A DNA stretch of 64,000 bases from an uncultured Pseudomonadales bacterium (GTDB lineage: Bacteria; Pseudomonadota; Gammaproteobacteria; Pseudomonadales; Pseudohongiellaceae). A program made the position numbers and the translations under genes. Shown in pieces: positions 47,386 to 57,022 of the stretch (positions within the stretch are counted from its first letter, which is position 1; each line of letters starts with the position of its first letter). The notes below the pieces were generated by a model, which was not told the origin of the DNA, ran no database searches, and worked only from the letters and a program-made list of their open reading frames with translations. The stretch spans positions 56,716 through 120,715 of the forward strand of contig CALSUH010000012.1 of assembly GCA_943789485.1 (NCBI GenBank). The letters run 5' to 3'.

Positions 47386-47952
47386 ATGGCTTACCACAGA
47401 GAAAACCTGAAAAGAGCAATTTATTGAAATCGCTTGGGAACTTTGCGCCGCAGAGTCTTGGCAGTAAGTTAATATGCGACTGGTAGCGCAGAAAGCTGGG
47501 GTTTCAAATACTGCCTTTTACAGACATTTTAAAAATAAAAATGATCTTAAAGCTGAGTTGGCGAAGGGGCTTTCAATTTCTAAAAGAAGGAATTAAGTTT
47601 TAAGTATTGGCGATAGCTTTTCAAGTTACGGAACGCATTTCATAAGGGTTGGATTGAAATATTCGCATATTTACGAATTGATGTTAGACAATACAAATAT
47701 AGATTTGTCTTTTTATCCAGATTTAGAAGTTCTATCCAATGAATCCTTTAGCCGAACAGTTGAAGCTGTGAAAGCTTTATGCCTAATGAGTCTGAGAAGG
47801 AAGTCACGATAAAGGCGTACAAAGTTTGGGCATCAGTTCACGGGTTATTTGGAATTTTGAGACGTTCGGAATGGCAGCTAAATAGAACTGAGACCCTCGA
47901 ATGGTTTGAGAATAATTTAGAAGAGTATTTGAAGATGACAACTTTTGGTTGA
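47386..47952 (+). pseudogene. TetR/AcrR-family regulator, broken by stop and frameshifts
   Basis: The full length of a TetR regulator (about 189 codons) can be read across several frames. MAYHRENLKRA starts at 47386; a frameshift near 47417 leads to FIEIAWELCAAESWQ. An in-frame TAA is at 47465-47467. The HTH then reads MRLVAQKAGVSNTAFYRHFKNK from 47474 until a stop near 47596. The ligand domain (YGTHFIRVGLKYSHIYELML) and the end (KAYKVWASVHGLFGIL) lie in two further frames. It is divergent from the RND operon and was probably its repressor (inference). The region is AT-rich compared with neighbours. Confidence 0.82.
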
Positions 47953-48204
47953 TAAACGTTACAGGGTTTGCGACTCGTATTTGCCAGATAGCAATAGAAT
48001 CAAGCATTTATCGAAAATGAAGCTCGAAATAGATGGTGTTAGAGTTATAAAAAAGTTACAAAGTAGGAAATGGAGAGTTGCAAAGTATTGATATTAAGGG
48101 AATGTTGTTACCAACATCAATATTGAGTGGTAGTAGTCATCTTTTTGAGTAAATTTATAGGATAAAAAAATACTAGGGCTGATTGCAATTATTGGTTTAA
48201 TTAT

Positions 48205-48224
48205 GATCTTTATATATAAAGATC
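48205..48224. promoter_or_regulatory. perfect 20-bp palindrome upstream of SDR gene
   Basis: The arms GATCTTTATA / TATAAAGATC form a perfect 20-bp palindrome 38 bp before the SDR GTG start. The 309-bp gap from the tetR pseudogene is otherwise gene-free and AT-rich, with a small hairpin (ATGTTG-TTAC-CAACAT) near 48100. Candidate operator. Confidence 0.4.
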
Positions 48225-48261
48225 TCTATACTCGTGTATCTGTTAATAGAGGGTTAAAGAC

Positions 48262-49053
48262 GTGAAAGATTTGAGCAATAGAGTCGCGATTATCACTGGA
48301 TCCAGCAGTGGCGTAGGTGCTGCAACGGCTAAGTTATTGGCAGCTCAGGGCTGTAATGTGGTCATCAACTACAATTCTAATTCTGAAGGTGGCAATGCGG
48401 TGGCTGTCGAGTGCGAAGCACTGGGGGTAGAGTGTCTGGTTATAGGTGGTAATGTGGCTGAGGATGCTAACTGCCTTGCTATGGCGGCGGCAGCGATTGA
48501 AAAGTGGGGCCGTATCGATATTCTCGTCAACAATGCTGGGACTACCAAGTTTGTAGACCACTCAGATCTTCACGGCTTGAGCAGTGATGATTTTCAGCAT
48601 ATTTATGGCGTGAATGTGATTGGCAGCTATCAAATGATTCGTGCCGTGAGCGAGCAGATGCAATCGCAGGAAGAAGGCGGCGCGGTAATCAATGTCGCCT
48701 CGACAGCGGCAGTTACCGGCATCGGTAGCTCGGTGGCTTATGCTGCCTCCAAGGGCGCGCTGGTGACGATGACTCTGTCTTTGGCCAGAGCATTGGGGCC
48801 TAAATTGCGGATCAATGCTGTGTGCCCAGGTTTCATTGAAGGCGACTGGCTGCGCGAAGGACTAGGCGATCAAAAATATGAAGAGCTTATGGACTTTCAT
48901 CGTAAGAATTCACCGCTTGGAGTTACAGCGACGCCCGAGACGGTGGCCGATGCAATTGCGTATTTCATCAGCGGGCCTCAGGTAGTTACCGGTGAAACGC
49001 TAATAGTTGACGGTGGGCGACACCTGACCATGACGCCTCTGGGACGGAGATAG
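48262..49053 (+). CDS. short-chain dehydrogenase/reductase
   Basis: 263 residues, classical SDR. NAD(P)-binding TGSSSGVGAATAK (about 13-25), NNAGT, catalytic Ser in NVASTAAVTG, YAASKGAL (Tyr/Lys pair), and NAVCPGFIEGDW. It resembles FabG-like 3-oxoacyl reductases, but the substrate is unknown. Start is GTG; no better ATG exists in frame. Confidence 0.88.
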   Translation: MKDLSNRVAIITGSSSGVGAATAKLLAAQGCNVVINYNSNSEGGNAVAVECEALGVECLVIGGNVAEDANCLAMAAAAIEKWGRIDILVNNAGTTKFVDHSDLHGLSSDDFQHIYGVNVIGSYQMIRAVSEQMQSQEEGGAVINVASTAAVTGIGSSVAYAASKGALVTMTLSLARALGPKLRINAVCPGFIEGDWLREGLGDQKYEELMDFHRKNSPLGVTATPETVADAIAYFISGPQVVTGETLIVDGGRHLTMTPLGRR

Positions 49054-49082
49054 TAAGAGGCGCTTCACAATACGATTCGCTG

Positions 49083-49631
49083 TTACTTAGCCATGGGGCG
49101 CTTTTGTAGTTTCCGTTGCAGGGTGCGGCGATGCATCTTCAGCTGTCTGGCTGTTTCGGAAATATTTCCATTGTGTTCATTCAGTACCTTCTGAATATGT
49201 TCCCACTCCAGTCTGCGCACAGACATAGGTTCGAGTCGTGTCGCCTGTGGGCGGGCAGTCGCGTTAGATTTATTGGTGTCTACTAAGAGTGCGCTGAGAA
49301 TTTCGTCAGCGTCTGCCGGCTTAGCCAAATAATTGTCTGCGCCTAATTTGATTGCCTCAACCGCGGTGGTGATGCTCGCATATCCGGTAAGAATTAAAAT
49401 TCGGCTACTTAGGTTGCTGCGCTTTAGAGGAGCGATTAGTCCCAAGGACGTATGGCCACCAAGGTTCAAGTCCAATATGGCATAGTTAAACAGCGTGCTC
49501 TTTATCAGTAGCAGAGCCTCATCTTCGTTAGCCGCGTGTGACACGTCGTAATCACGATGCAAAAGTGCGCGAGTCATCACCTGAGAAAAAACCTCGTCGT
49601 CCTCGACTAGTAAAATATGTTCCTTATCCAT
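49083..49631 (-). CDS. RegA/PrrA/ActR-type response regulator
   Basis: 182 residues. The receiver domain has the acidic pair D11/D12, the phospho-acceptor D54 (AILDLNLGGH), and the LTGYASITTAVEAIKLGADNYLAKPAD switch region. The C-terminal Fis-type HTH (GNISETARQLKMHRRTLQRKLQKR) is nearly identical in layout to RegA/PrrA/RoxR. It should regulate redox-linked respiratory genes. It is 32 bp downstream of the cognate kinase gene. Confidence 0.92.
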   Translation of the reverse strand: MDKEHILLVEDDEVFSQVMTRALLHRDYDVSHAANEDEALLLIKSTLFNYAILDLNLGGHTSLGLIAPLKRSNLSSRILILTGYASITTAVEAIKLGADNYLAKPADADEILSALLVDTNKSNATARPQATRLEPMSVRRLEWEHIQKVLNEHNGNISETARQLKMHRRTLQRKLQKRPMAK

Positions 49632-49663
49632 TTTCCTGTCTCTTTAAGAGCTGGCGCCTGTGC

Positions 49664-50992
49664 TTACAGTGTGGGTTGGGGAAGGCGGATGATGCTAAGT
49701 GCGCCGCCTTCTTTCATGTTGAGCATCTCGATAGAACCATTGAGTCGCTCGATCGCAGCATTTGCGAGAAATATTCCTAGGCCCATGCTCTCTTTCCGTC
49801 TGGAAATAAAGGGCTCGCCAAGCTTCTCCATAACATCTTTGGGTATTCCGGGGCCGTCGTCCTTAATCGATATTTCGAACTTGAAAGGCGATTCTTTGGT
49901 AATACTAAAGTGGACGACTACATTGCTGTGCGCAGACTTAATAGCATTTTCAATAATATTGATCACGGCATGTTTGACACTTAGATTCGAGGTAACGACC
50001 GATTCCGACTTGCCGTCGATATGAAATTTGATCGAAGAGGCGGGGTGTATGTTCACAATATAATCTTGAATGTCATCGGCGAAGGTATCGAGCGATACGT
50101 TTTCAATTTCTTCAGGATTGTCTTTGTTGTAATAACGAATCAGTTGCGTAAGAGAATTTTTACAATGCGTGACTTGCTGCCTAAGTAGCGATATGTCGCT
50201 CTTTATATTGCTAGCTCTAAGCTCTTCGGCATTTAGGTTGTCCAAATCGGTTAGCAACACGGCCATTGTAGACAGAGGCGTGCCTAGCGCGTGGGCTGTG
50301 CCAGCGGAAAGAGTGCCTATGGCTACCAGCTGTTCATTACGTAATTCATTCTCGCGCGCTTGGGCGAGATTCAGTTCACGAATTTTTATGGCATTGGCCA
50401 TGCGCGTGATAAGCACGGATATGAGAACGGCGCTCACCAAGAAGATAACCCACATGCCCACGAGGTGGAGTTGAAAAGTCATTACTTCGTTCTCTGGGGA
50501 CATTGCCATACGATGATCGGATGATAGGTCCAGTAGCAAGAACGAGGTATAAATAAGAATTCCCCCTATAGAAAATACATTCACATAGGTTTGCGGCAGA
50601 AGCGTGGCTGTGAGCGCGAGCAATACCAGCAAATAAGAGATGAGCGGGTTGCTAGCCCCGCCGGTATTTAGTAACAGTATGATCAGGAAGAATACGTCTA
50701 CAAGAATGTGGCAGAACAGCTCGAAATTGCTAATAAAATTCAACGCTGCAAGGCGGCGATACCCGATTAGAACGGAAAGTAGGATGCCCGCGATCAAATA
50801 GATGATAAATGTGACCGGAATTTCCAGAACAGAAAAGGCTTGTAGGACAATTACGGCTACCACACTGGCAGCGGTTACGAAGGTGCGTAACAGTAAAAGC
50901 CGCTGTAGACCCTGTCTTCCGAGGCTCGAGCCATCGGAAGAAACGGGGATGAGGAAGCTGAGGAATTCTGAAATTTTAGCTTGAGCTTTCAT
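49664..50992 (-). CDS. RegB/PrrB (RoxS)-type redox sensor histidine kinase
   Basis: 442 residues. Six TM helices (about 30-205) enclose a quinone-sensing-like motif GGASNPL (111-117; RegB has GGxxNPF). The H-box is SAGTAHALGTPLS with His234. The Glu normally following the His is Ala235. The HATPase domain has NIIENAIKSA, DDGPGIP and GLGIFLAN. It autophosphorylates and controls the downstream response regulator according to redox state. Confidence 0.92.
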   Translation of the reverse strand: MKAQAKISEFLSFLIPVSSDGSSLGRQGLQRLLLLRTFVTAASVVAVIVLQAFSVLEIPVTFIIYLIAGILLSVLIGYRRLAALNFISNFELFCHILVDVFFLIILLLNTGGASNPLISYLLVLLALTATLLPQTYVNVFSIGGILIYTSFLLLDLSSDHRMAMSPENEVMTFQLHLVGMWVIFLVSAVLISVLITRMANAIKIRELNLAQARENELRNEQLVAIGTLSAGTAHALGTPLSTMAVLLTDLDNLNAEELRASNIKSDISLLRQQVTHCKNSLTQLIRYYNKDNPEEIENVSLDTFADDIQDYIVNIHPASSIKFHIDGKSESVVTSNLSVKHAVINIIENAIKSAHSNVVVHFSITKESPFKFEISIKDDGPGIPKDVMEKLGEPFISRRKESMGLGIFLANAAIERLNGSIEMLNMKEGGALSIIRLPQPTL

Positions 50993-51173
50993 TTCCCTAT
51001 TCTACCGCAAAGTCAGTCAGGCGAAAGTCAAGGGCAGCGATAGAGACAATATGCCGCAGCCCCTGAGTGCGGTAGGACTGGGCTATGCAATGAGGTAATG
51101 GCGGGTTATATTGCATCGCCACTAGGGCAAATAGCCACGGAATAACCTAAACCAGTACTGCCTTGATACGACC

Positions 51174-52961
51174 ATGACCACTAGCTCAAAACCGACAATG
51201 CTGAGTTTGCTAAGCAGAATACTCGAACTTGAATTCGGCGAGTCTCGATTGCAGCACTACGGTCTTTTTGAAGACACGAATTGCGTGAGCGAGAACACCG
51301 CTGCCGAGCTTCTTGATGGCCAGCAGAGGTTCACACACAGCCTTGACGAATTAGTCGTAAAGAACGATGCGAATGCTGTTGTTCTCCTAGTTGGCGATTC
51401 CCTCCTCCAGCTCGCCAAATCAATGGCTGAAACCGGCAAAACCGTCTATTGGTTTGGATCGAAGAGCTTGATGAATTCCGATATCGATGCTCTGGTAAGT
51501 TTTCAGTATGCGGGTGAAGATTTTCTGGCATCGACTAATCCTGCTGCCGCTGATGTATTGATTCATGCGGGTTCAATACGTTATTTAGATCAGATGGCGC
51601 TGCTCAGTAAGAGCCGAGGTTTGCTCGGTGATTCTGGCCAGTTCATTCTGTTCAGCGAATTTCTTGTTGATGATTCTTGCATAAAGTATTCAGCACTTCC
51701 TAACCTCAGCTCATTTAAGCAGCTTTCCCAGCGACTCGGTTTTAAGGAGTTAGAGAGTAGAGATCTGTCGACGAGCGCGTCGCATACCTTGAAATTGCTG
51801 TGTCCATTGCTAGAAACGCATGGTGCAGCGCTCGCCGGCGAAGCTGCAGAGGATTCTAATCTGCTGGCAGATCTGCATGCAGAATTTTCAACTATGCGAG
51901 ATGAATTCTCGACCGGTAGACGCGGATTTTATCTCTTCGTGTTACGCAGGGAGTCTACTACTGCTTATGAATGGGCAGATGCAGAGTTTGGTGACATTCA
52001 ATCTTTTAACCCGCTTGAGGTTGCAGACCTATTTGAGAAAAGTTTCAATGTCGACTTCGATGAAGAACTATGGAATTGGAAATATGTTCAGGGTGACGGT
52101 AAGTGTGTGGTCGCGCGCTTGGACAAGCAGGGCGACATAGTGGCGCACTATGGTGGAGCTCCGCGGAAGATTGCCTATTTTGGTGAATCATCTTTGGCCA
52201 TTCAGCCCTGCGATGTGATGGTGCATCCAAGTATCCGCAAGCAATACGGCAAGGGCAGCCTCTTCTTTGAGGTGGCAGCTACTTTTCTGGAACGAGAGAT
52301 TGGGAACACAGTAAATCACTTGCTGGGATTTGGCTTTCCGAACCAGAAGACAATGAACATCTCAAAACGTCTCGGCTTGTACGAAAAAACTGATGACTTT
52401 ATTGAGATTATCTATCCTGTTTCGCAGGCGGGTGAGGAGCAGGAGCGGCATCAAGCTATGATCGTGGACTACGATCCTCTTGATCCTGCGTCTCGCGGGG
52501 AGATTGATAGTCTCTGGGCCCTTATGAAGGACGATTATAGGGATGGCATTATCGGAGTTCGAGACGCCGAGTATATTCAGCATCGCTACATGAACCACCC
52601 TTTTTCGAAATCAAAGCAGTATCGCTGTGTAATTATACGTGGGCAAAGCTCGAAAAAGGCGCTCGCGTTCGCGGTAGTGAAGGAACACGATGGCAGTAAG
52701 TTGTTGATGGACTTGATATGCCCAGTAGCAGTTATGAAATCGGCAATATATAATTTAAAACAAGAGCTTAGCACAGGAGAGGGCGGCACGGTTTTGCGCC
52801 TGTGGGTTACAAGTTCGGGCAAGGATAAGGTCTTCACCGCCGGCGCGATTGTGAATGAATTGGGTATTGAGATACCCTGTAACAGTTGGAATCCCGGACC
52901 TAACTCAGAGGTGCTCTATGGCGCTTGGTGGCTGACCGCCGGGGATATGGATTTTATCTAG
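51174..52961 (+). CDS. methyltransferase-like/GNAT fusion protein of unknown function
   Basis: 595 residues. Residues about 60-210 resemble a degraded class I SAM methyltransferase: VVLLVGDSLLQLA sits where the GxGxG loop belongs, then DVLIHAGSIRYLDQMALLSKSRGLLGDSGQFILF. Residues about 290-580 look like a tandem GNAT acyltransferase with DVMVHPSIRKQYGKGSLFF (acetyl-CoA signature RxxGxG). The first domain may no longer bind SAM. Soluble. Monocistronic with no informative neighbours. An undescribed two-domain enzyme is possible. Confidence 0.65.
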   Translation: MTTSSKPTMLSLLSRILELEFGESRLQHYGLFEDTNCVSENTAAELLDGQQRFTHSLDELVVKNDANAVVLLVGDSLLQLAKSMAETGKTVYWFGSKSLMNSDIDALVSFQYAGEDFLASTNPAAADVLIHAGSIRYLDQMALLSKSRGLLGDSGQFILFSEFLVDDSCIKYSALPNLSSFKQLSQRLGFKELESRDLSTSASHTLKLLCPLLETHGAALAGEAAEDSNLLADLHAEFSTMRDEFSTGRRGFYLFVLRRESTTAYEWADAEFGDIQSFNPLEVADLFEKSFNVDFDEELWNWKYVQGDGKCVVARLDKQGDIVAHYGGAPRKIAYFGESSLAIQPCDVMVHPSIRKQYGKGSLFFEVAATFLEREIGNTVNHLLGFGFPNQKTMNISKRLGLYEKTDDFIEIIYPVSQAGEEQERHQAMIVDYDPLDPASRGEIDSLWALMKDDYRDGIIGVRDAEYIQHRYMNHPFSKSKQYRCVIIRGQSSKKALAFAVVKEHDGSKLLMDLICPVAVMKSAIYNLKQELSTGEGGTVLRLWVTSSGKDKVFTAGAIVNELGIEIPCNSWNPGPNSEVLYGAWWLTAGDMDFI

Positions 52962-53087
52962 CCAGGCCTGCCCTGTGCCGCGAATCGGCTTTGTGGCTCT
53001 GCGGCATAATTAACATAGTCTTACTCATGTATTTTAAACCAAATTCAAAACAACAGAGTTGAATAGCTAATAGGAACAATAGCAAAC

Positions 53088-54734
53088 ATGAATAGCAAAA
53101 ATATTTATGAAATAGATCTCGATCAAAATCAGGCTAATTTCGCACACTTAACACCACTCAGTTTTATCGAACGCTGTTCTAGTGTCTATCCGCGGAAGAT
53201 TTCGCTGATTCATGGTGACAAAGAATATACCTGGGCTGAGACCTATAAACGCTGTTGTTTGCTTGCTTCGGCGCTTCTGAAAATAGGCATAGGCAAGGGA
53301 GATACAGTAGCGTTCATGGGAGCCAACACTCCTGAAACATTCGAGGGGCACTTCGGCGTTCCTATGGCTGGGGCGGTGCTCAATGCCTTAAATGTAAGGC
53401 TAGATGCCAAGGCTATTGCATTTATTCTAGAGCATGCAGAAGCCAAAGTACTATTCACTGACAGAGAGTACAGCGACACGATAAAGGCCGCATTGAAACT
53501 AGTGCCGCAGGAGCTCACGGTCATCGATATAGATGATCCATCTTTCTATGGAGGAGAATTGTTAGGCTCTGAAGATTATGAGGCTTTCTTAAAGAAGGGC
53601 GATGACGACTACAGCTGTTTTCAAATTGAAGACGAGTGGCAGGCAATCTCATTGAATTATACATCGGGCACCACGGGCGATCCTAAGGGAGTTGTCTTCC
53701 ACCACCGTGGCGCGTACCTGAACGCAATCTCAAATAATCTGTGCTGGGATATGACAGCACATCCTATTTACCTATGGACACTGCCGATGTTTCACTGCAA
53801 TGGCTGGTGTTTCCCTTGGGGATTGGCGGCCGCAGCGGGTACGAGCATCTGTCTTCGTCACGTGCGTGATGCAGCTATTTTCGATTCTATGAAGAAGCAC
53901 AATGTGTCACATTTTTGTGGTGCTCCTGTTGTGCTGAACACGATTGTCAACGCGGACGATAGCCTTAAAGCGGGTATCAAAAAGGGAATAAAAGCGATGA
54001 CAGCCGGTGCTGCTCCACCTGCCGCAGTTATCGCAGGCATGGAGAGCATGGGGTTCATCGTTACCCATGTATATGGATTAACTGAAACATATGGTCCCTG
54101 TGTAGTCTGTGCGCCACAGGATGGCTGGGCCGAACTTTCGATTGAGGATAGAGCTGAGCTTCTTGCTAGGCAAGGTGTGAGAGCACCACTGCAAGATCAA
54201 CTCATGGTCGCTGATCCAGAGACTCTCAAGCCAGTTCCTAAGGACGGCAAAACCATGGGTGAAATATTCATGCGCGGGAATCTCGTCATGAAGGGCTATC
54301 TTAAAAACCCGAAAACTACACAAGCTTCTTTCAAGGGGGGGTGGTTTCACTCGGGTGACCTTGCCGTCTGGGATGAGGAGGGTTATGTGCAGATCAAGGA
54401 CCGCTCCAAAGATATTATTATCTCCGGCGGGGAGAATATATCTTCGCTGGAAATTGAATCAGTGCTATTCAAACACCCAAGGATTTTGGAAGCAGCAGTC
54501 GTGGCAAGTAGTGATGAGAAATGGGGCGAAGTGCCCTGCGCCTTTGTATCACTCAAATCAGGTCAGGAGTTGCCAGTAGAAGAGCTGATCGCGTACTGCC
54601 GGGAAGAATTGGCGGGTTTTAAGATTCCTAAGAAAGTTGTGTTCGGACCGATCGCTAAGACATCAACCGGTAAGGTGCAGAAATTCGTATTACGTGAGGA
54701 AGCAGAACAAGCTGGCTATGCGCTGAAGAAGTAA
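53088..54734 (+). CDS. acyl-CoA synthetase (AMP-binding), medium-chain/DmdB-like
   Basis: 548 residues, complete ANL ligase. A3 P-loop YTSGTTGDPKGVVFHHRG, MFHCNGWCFPWG, A5 YGLTETYGP, A7 GWFHSGDLAVWDEEGY, A8 KDRSKDIIISGGENIS, A10 TSTGKVQKF with the catalytic Lys. The HCNGWCFPW segment is typical of a group that includes plant acyl-activating enzymes and the methylmercaptopropionyl-CoA ligase DmdB, so a short- or medium-chain acid is likely. A strong bidirectional terminator follows. Confidence 0.92.
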   Translation: MNSKNIYEIDLDQNQANFAHLTPLSFIERCSSVYPRKISLIHGDKEYTWAETYKRCCLLASALLKIGIGKGDTVAFMGANTPETFEGHFGVPMAGAVLNALNVRLDAKAIAFILEHAEAKVLFTDREYSDTIKAALKLVPQELTVIDIDDPSFYGGELLGSEDYEAFLKKGDDDYSCFQIEDEWQAISLNYTSGTTGDPKGVVFHHRGAYLNAISNNLCWDMTAHPIYLWTLPMFHCNGWCFPWGLAAAAGTSICLRHVRDAAIFDSMKKHNVSHFCGAPVVLNTIVNADDSLKAGIKKGIKAMTAGAAPPAAVIAGMESMGFIVTHVYGLTETYGPCVVCAPQDGWAELSIEDRAELLARQGVRAPLQDQLMVADPETLKPVPKDGKTMGEIFMRGNLVMKGYLKNPKTTQASFKGGWFHSGDLAVWDEEGYVQIKDRSKDIIISGGENISSLEIESVLFKHPRILEAAVVASSDEKWGEVPCAFVSLKSGQELPVEELIAYCREELAGFKIPKKVVFGPIAKTSTGKVQKFVLREEAEQAGYALKK

Positions 54735-54750
54735 GTTCTAAAACTTTTTC

Positions 54751-54787
54751 CACAAAAAAACGGGTTGTATGACCCGTTTTTTTGTGT
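54751..54787. terminator. bidirectional intrinsic terminator
   Basis: CACAAAAAAACGGGT-TGTATG-ACCCGTTTTTTTGTG: a stem of A-run, CGGGT/ACCCG and T-run, with T-runs usable on both strands. It lies between the convergent acyl-CoA synthetase and beta-solenoid genes. Confidence 0.85.
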
Positions 54788-54810
54788 CACTAGCTATTCT
54801 TGTTGATGCG

Positions 54811-55482
54811 TTAAAAATGTTCGATAACTTCACCAGCTACTACACCATCGGCTATATCGAGGGTGACTTCACGATACAGGTGGATGTCGCCCATGACCGA
54901 TGAGTCAGCATCGATAAATATTTTCGCTGGTTGCTTGCCGAAGCCAAAGAATTTTCCGAACCAAGAGCCTCGACTCTCTACGATGATATCCCCTTCAACT
55001 ACGCTGCCATCGGTGAGAAAAATGTCGCCGTTGCTAGTCTGCACATTTTCACCTACACGAGTGTCGTGTAGTCTAATTTTACCGTTTACGGTACTCACTC
55101 GCCTATCGACGACTGTGCCTGGGCTAGTTTGAATGCTACCGTTTACTGTAGATAGTGAGCCATGCACCGAAACGTTTCGGCTCAGACGAATGCCTCCGTT
55201 GACTGTTTCTGCGCGTTCAATTTCGACGCCATCATCTAGATTGATGCCGCCATTTACTGTTTCGATCTTTTCGGCACTGGCGCCGCTGCCTATATCAATG
55301 CCGCCATTCACCGAAGAAATGTCTCGCACACGTTCCTCTGCCGGCACCCGAATGCCGCCATTTACCTTCGAGATATCTGTCACTTCGGCCGCGTTGGCGG
55401 ACGAAGAGTAAAGATAGCCTCCTAGTAGCATCGCCAACATTGTCGCTGCTGTTAATTTCATTGTGTGATTCACTTCCTTCAT
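54811..55482 (-). CDS. secreted beta-solenoid protein with VNG repeats
   Basis: 223 residues. A signal peptide (hydrophobic core about 9-24, cleavage near SANAAE) and seven to eight repeats of about 16-22 residues built on V/S-N-G-G/S/K-I, for example SKVNGGIRV, SSVNGGIDI, ETVNGGINL, ETVNGGIRL, STVNGSIQT, STVNGKIRL and QTSNGDIFL. A DUF4097/bactofilin-like right-handed beta-helix is expected. The C-terminal part (SRGSWFGKFFGFGKQPAKIFI) breaks the pattern. ATG at 55482 with GGGGAG upstream was chosen. Probably periplasmic or outer-membrane associated. Confidence 0.8.
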   Translation of the reverse strand: MKEVNHTMKLTAATMLAMLLGGYLYSSSANAAEVTDISKVNGGIRVPAEERVRDISSVNGGIDIGSGASAEKIETVNGGINLDDGVEIERAETVNGGIRLSRNVSVHGSLSTVNGSIQTSPGTVVDRRVSTVNGKIRLHDTRVGENVQTSNGDIFLTDGSVVEGDIIVESRGSWFGKFFGFGKQPAKIFIDADSSVMGDIHLYREVTLDIADGVVAGEVIEHF

Positions 55483-55960
55483 GATGCGCTCCCCTGGATT
55501 CTTTTTACTTATTTCGGTTGGCTTCCGCCTTACCCAATAAAGCAATAACCTTGCCAATTTAAAATATTATTAAAAAACAATAAGATATGTATATATCGAT
55601 ATTCGTATTGCCCTGCTAAGTGGTGGTTTTCACCAGTGTTTTGACGTCAAAAGCTGTATCACCGTTTCTTTACAGGATTAAGCCTATGCGCTAATGTGCG
55701 AAAGCTTAGTTGCGCCACTTTGTGTACGCTACTTAGACAAGCCAAATACTGATTCGGCTACGAATTCTTTCTCCAGTTACTACTTTGCCCTACTGTCTGC
55801 CTGCAGCAGTGGTGGCCGGAGGCGAAGTAGTCCATCAGAAACTCACCTCGAGTACGCCAGGGCAGGATTGTTTTTACAATGGATTTTGGCTCCTGCGTGA
55901 AGCCGTAAATAATTTATTGAACTTTAAATTTTGTACTATGAACTACATAAGGTATTCACT
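55483..55960. other. intergenic region, nothing recognised
   Basis: About 480 bp, AT-rich near 55560-55610, between divergent genes. No convincing gene, repeat or structured RNA was seen. Confidence 0.5.
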
Positions 55961-57019
55961 ATGACACTAAGAAATATAACTGCAGCACTCTCAATTTTTT
56001 CATTCTCCTGCTATTTCCTGCGCTCGCTTTCTCTCAGGGTAGAGTGGTTGAATCTGAAAGCCATCGCTTCGAGGAAGTCGCAGAAGGAGTCTGGTTGGTC
56101 AGCGGTACAGGCTCTGTTTTCACAATGAGCAATGTCATGGTCTTGGTTGGTGAATTCGATACCTTGGTCGTGGATTCTCATGTAACACCTGCTGCGGCTC
56201 GTGCGTTGCTCGATTCGATACCGGTTATCACTGATAAGCCAGTTCGCTATCTTGTGAACAGCCATTACCATTTCGATCACGCTCACGGAGCTCAAGCTTT
56301 TCCAGAAGGAATCGAGATAATCGGTCATGAGTTTACGCGTAAGAATTAAGCGGCGAGTTAGGTAACGTATTAGAGGAGGGTACTTTTAAGAGTTTCTCTG
56401 ACCCGGTTCCGTCAGCAGTGGCGGATCTTGAGCGTCAGGCGGCCGCGGAAACTGATCCTGCGCGTAAGGCAATATTAGAAGAGCGTCATCGGGTACAGCG
56501 AGATTACATGAACGCTATTGGCGAAGTGCAACCCACGCCATCCGAATATTACTCTCGAGACAAAGATGACCTTGTTTCAAGTCGTTGCCGATGGCAGTCG
56601 CGAATTCAACTTCATCATTTTGGTCGTGCTCATACTGGTGGCGATGTGATGGTCTATCTTCCGCAGGATAAAATCGTGTTTACTGGCGATATGATGTTGC
56701 CCGGGACTTGCCTATATGGGCGATGGGCATGTCGATGAGTGGCCAGCCACTCTAGATGGTCTGCTATCACTCGACTTCGATACATGGCTACCAGGTCATG
56801 GTCCGGTGATGCGTAGCAAGGAGACCCATAGGGTACTTTCAAGTTTATCTGCGTGACTTGTGGAGTAAGACCTCGCAGATGCATAGCGACGGTGTGAGTT
56901 TCGAACGTGCTGCGCAGCAGATCGACATGACCAACCACAGCCAAAATTTTGCGCAGATTCGCGCAGCAGGTGTAGACCCTAGAGCAATTCGTCGAATCTA
57001 CCAATTGCTAGATCAATAG
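55961..57019 (+). pseudogene. metallo-beta-lactamase-fold hydrolase, multiply frameshifted
   Basis: Reading across frames gives a secreted MBL-fold protein. The signal peptide MTLRNITAALSIFSFS shifts to LLFPALAFSQG; then EEVAEGVWLVSGTG, the zinc motif HYHFDHAHG, GRAHTGGDVMVYLP, VFTGDMM, WLPGHGPV and a helical end NFAQIRAAGVDPRAI. Conserved metal ligands remain but at least four indels separate them (stops near 56349, 56738 and 56857). Substrate unknown. Confidence 0.8.
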
Positions 57020-57022
57020 CTC

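Noticed and set aside
55694..55900. 68-codon plus frame before the MBL remnant
   Set aside because: No homology or ribosome site is seen.
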